Below the pieces are notes generated by a model. It had not been told where the DNA came from. It made no database searches and was given only the letters and a program-made list of their open reading frames with translations. From an uncultured Prevotella sp. (GTDB lineage: Bacteria; Bacteroidota; Bacteroidia; Bacteroidales; Bacteroidaceae): a stretch of 5,588 nucleotides of DNA. Both the position numbers and the translations under genes were made by a program. The DNA lies in the NCBI GenBank assembly GCA_900556795.1, contig USQD01000143.1, forward strand, positions 1 through 5,588, in the 5' to 3' direction. The first letter of the stretch is position 1. Every line of letters starts with the position of its first letter. Positions 5,555 to 5,588 of the stretch are shown here, one piece after another.

Positions 5555-5588
5555 AAAAAAAAAAAATAACAAAAAAAAAAAAAAAAAA
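5555..5588 (+). other. Poly-A run after the adapter (sequencing artefact)
   Basis: Twelve A, then TAAC, then eighteen A follow directly on the adapter end. Runs of A past the end of the template are a typical product of four-colour Illumina reads longer than insert plus adapter. It is not a biological poly-A tract. Confidence 0.95.

Noticed and set aside
5555..5588. Poly-A tract as a eukaryotic or viral poly-A tail
   Set aside because: It follows directly on a sequencing adapter and the genes are bacterial, so it is read-through noise.

Overview
The window reads as one end of a short draft contig from a Bacteroidetes genome. The best guess is a gut Prevotella/Segatella-type organism. This rests on the gene order, start codons without clear Shine-Dalgarno sequences but with A-rich leaders, a TAnnTTTG-type -7 promoter box, and purine-rich tandem units between genes. 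The genus is an inference; no 16S or other marker gene is present.

All real genes lie on the minus strand, so the biological order runs from right to left. It is: a TolC-family outer-membrane factor (4520-5488, N-terminus missing), a MacA-type periplasmic adaptor (3152-4333), a MacB-type ATPase (2217-2990), a MacB-type FtsX-fold permease (893-2131), and, after a 103-base gap with its own candidate promoter, a class I SAM-dependent methyltransferase (64-789). The first four encode a complete MacA-MacB-TolC tripartite efflux pump in which MacB is split into separate ATPase and membrane proteins. The ATPase powers conformational change in the permease, which drives substrate through the adaptor sheath into the outer-membrane tunnel. 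The substrate cannot be read from the sequence.

The spacers are the most unusual part. All three gaps inside the pump operon (85, 161 and 186 bases) carry tandem short-unit arrays that begin at or within a few bases of the upstream gene's stop codon. The two larger spacers hold related hairpin elements. They share a core (CTCCCT-CGGT ... ACAATAGTCTT) but are built from different repeat units, GGGAAGTTA-like in one and GGAGTTAA in the other. Within each element the left arm, core copy and right arm use the same unit, so complementarity is kept. The gap before the methyltransferase holds a 68-base imperfect palindrome with perfect 13-base outer arms, and the candidate -7 box sits in its loop.

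The right end is not genomic. From 5489 the sequence is an Illumina TruSeq index adapter followed by a poly-A run, so the biological sequence stops at 5488. An apparent GTG start at 5503 for the TolC gene lies inside the adapter and is an artefact. The left edge (1-63) holds two small inverted repeats, one resembling a plus-strand terminator, and no gene.
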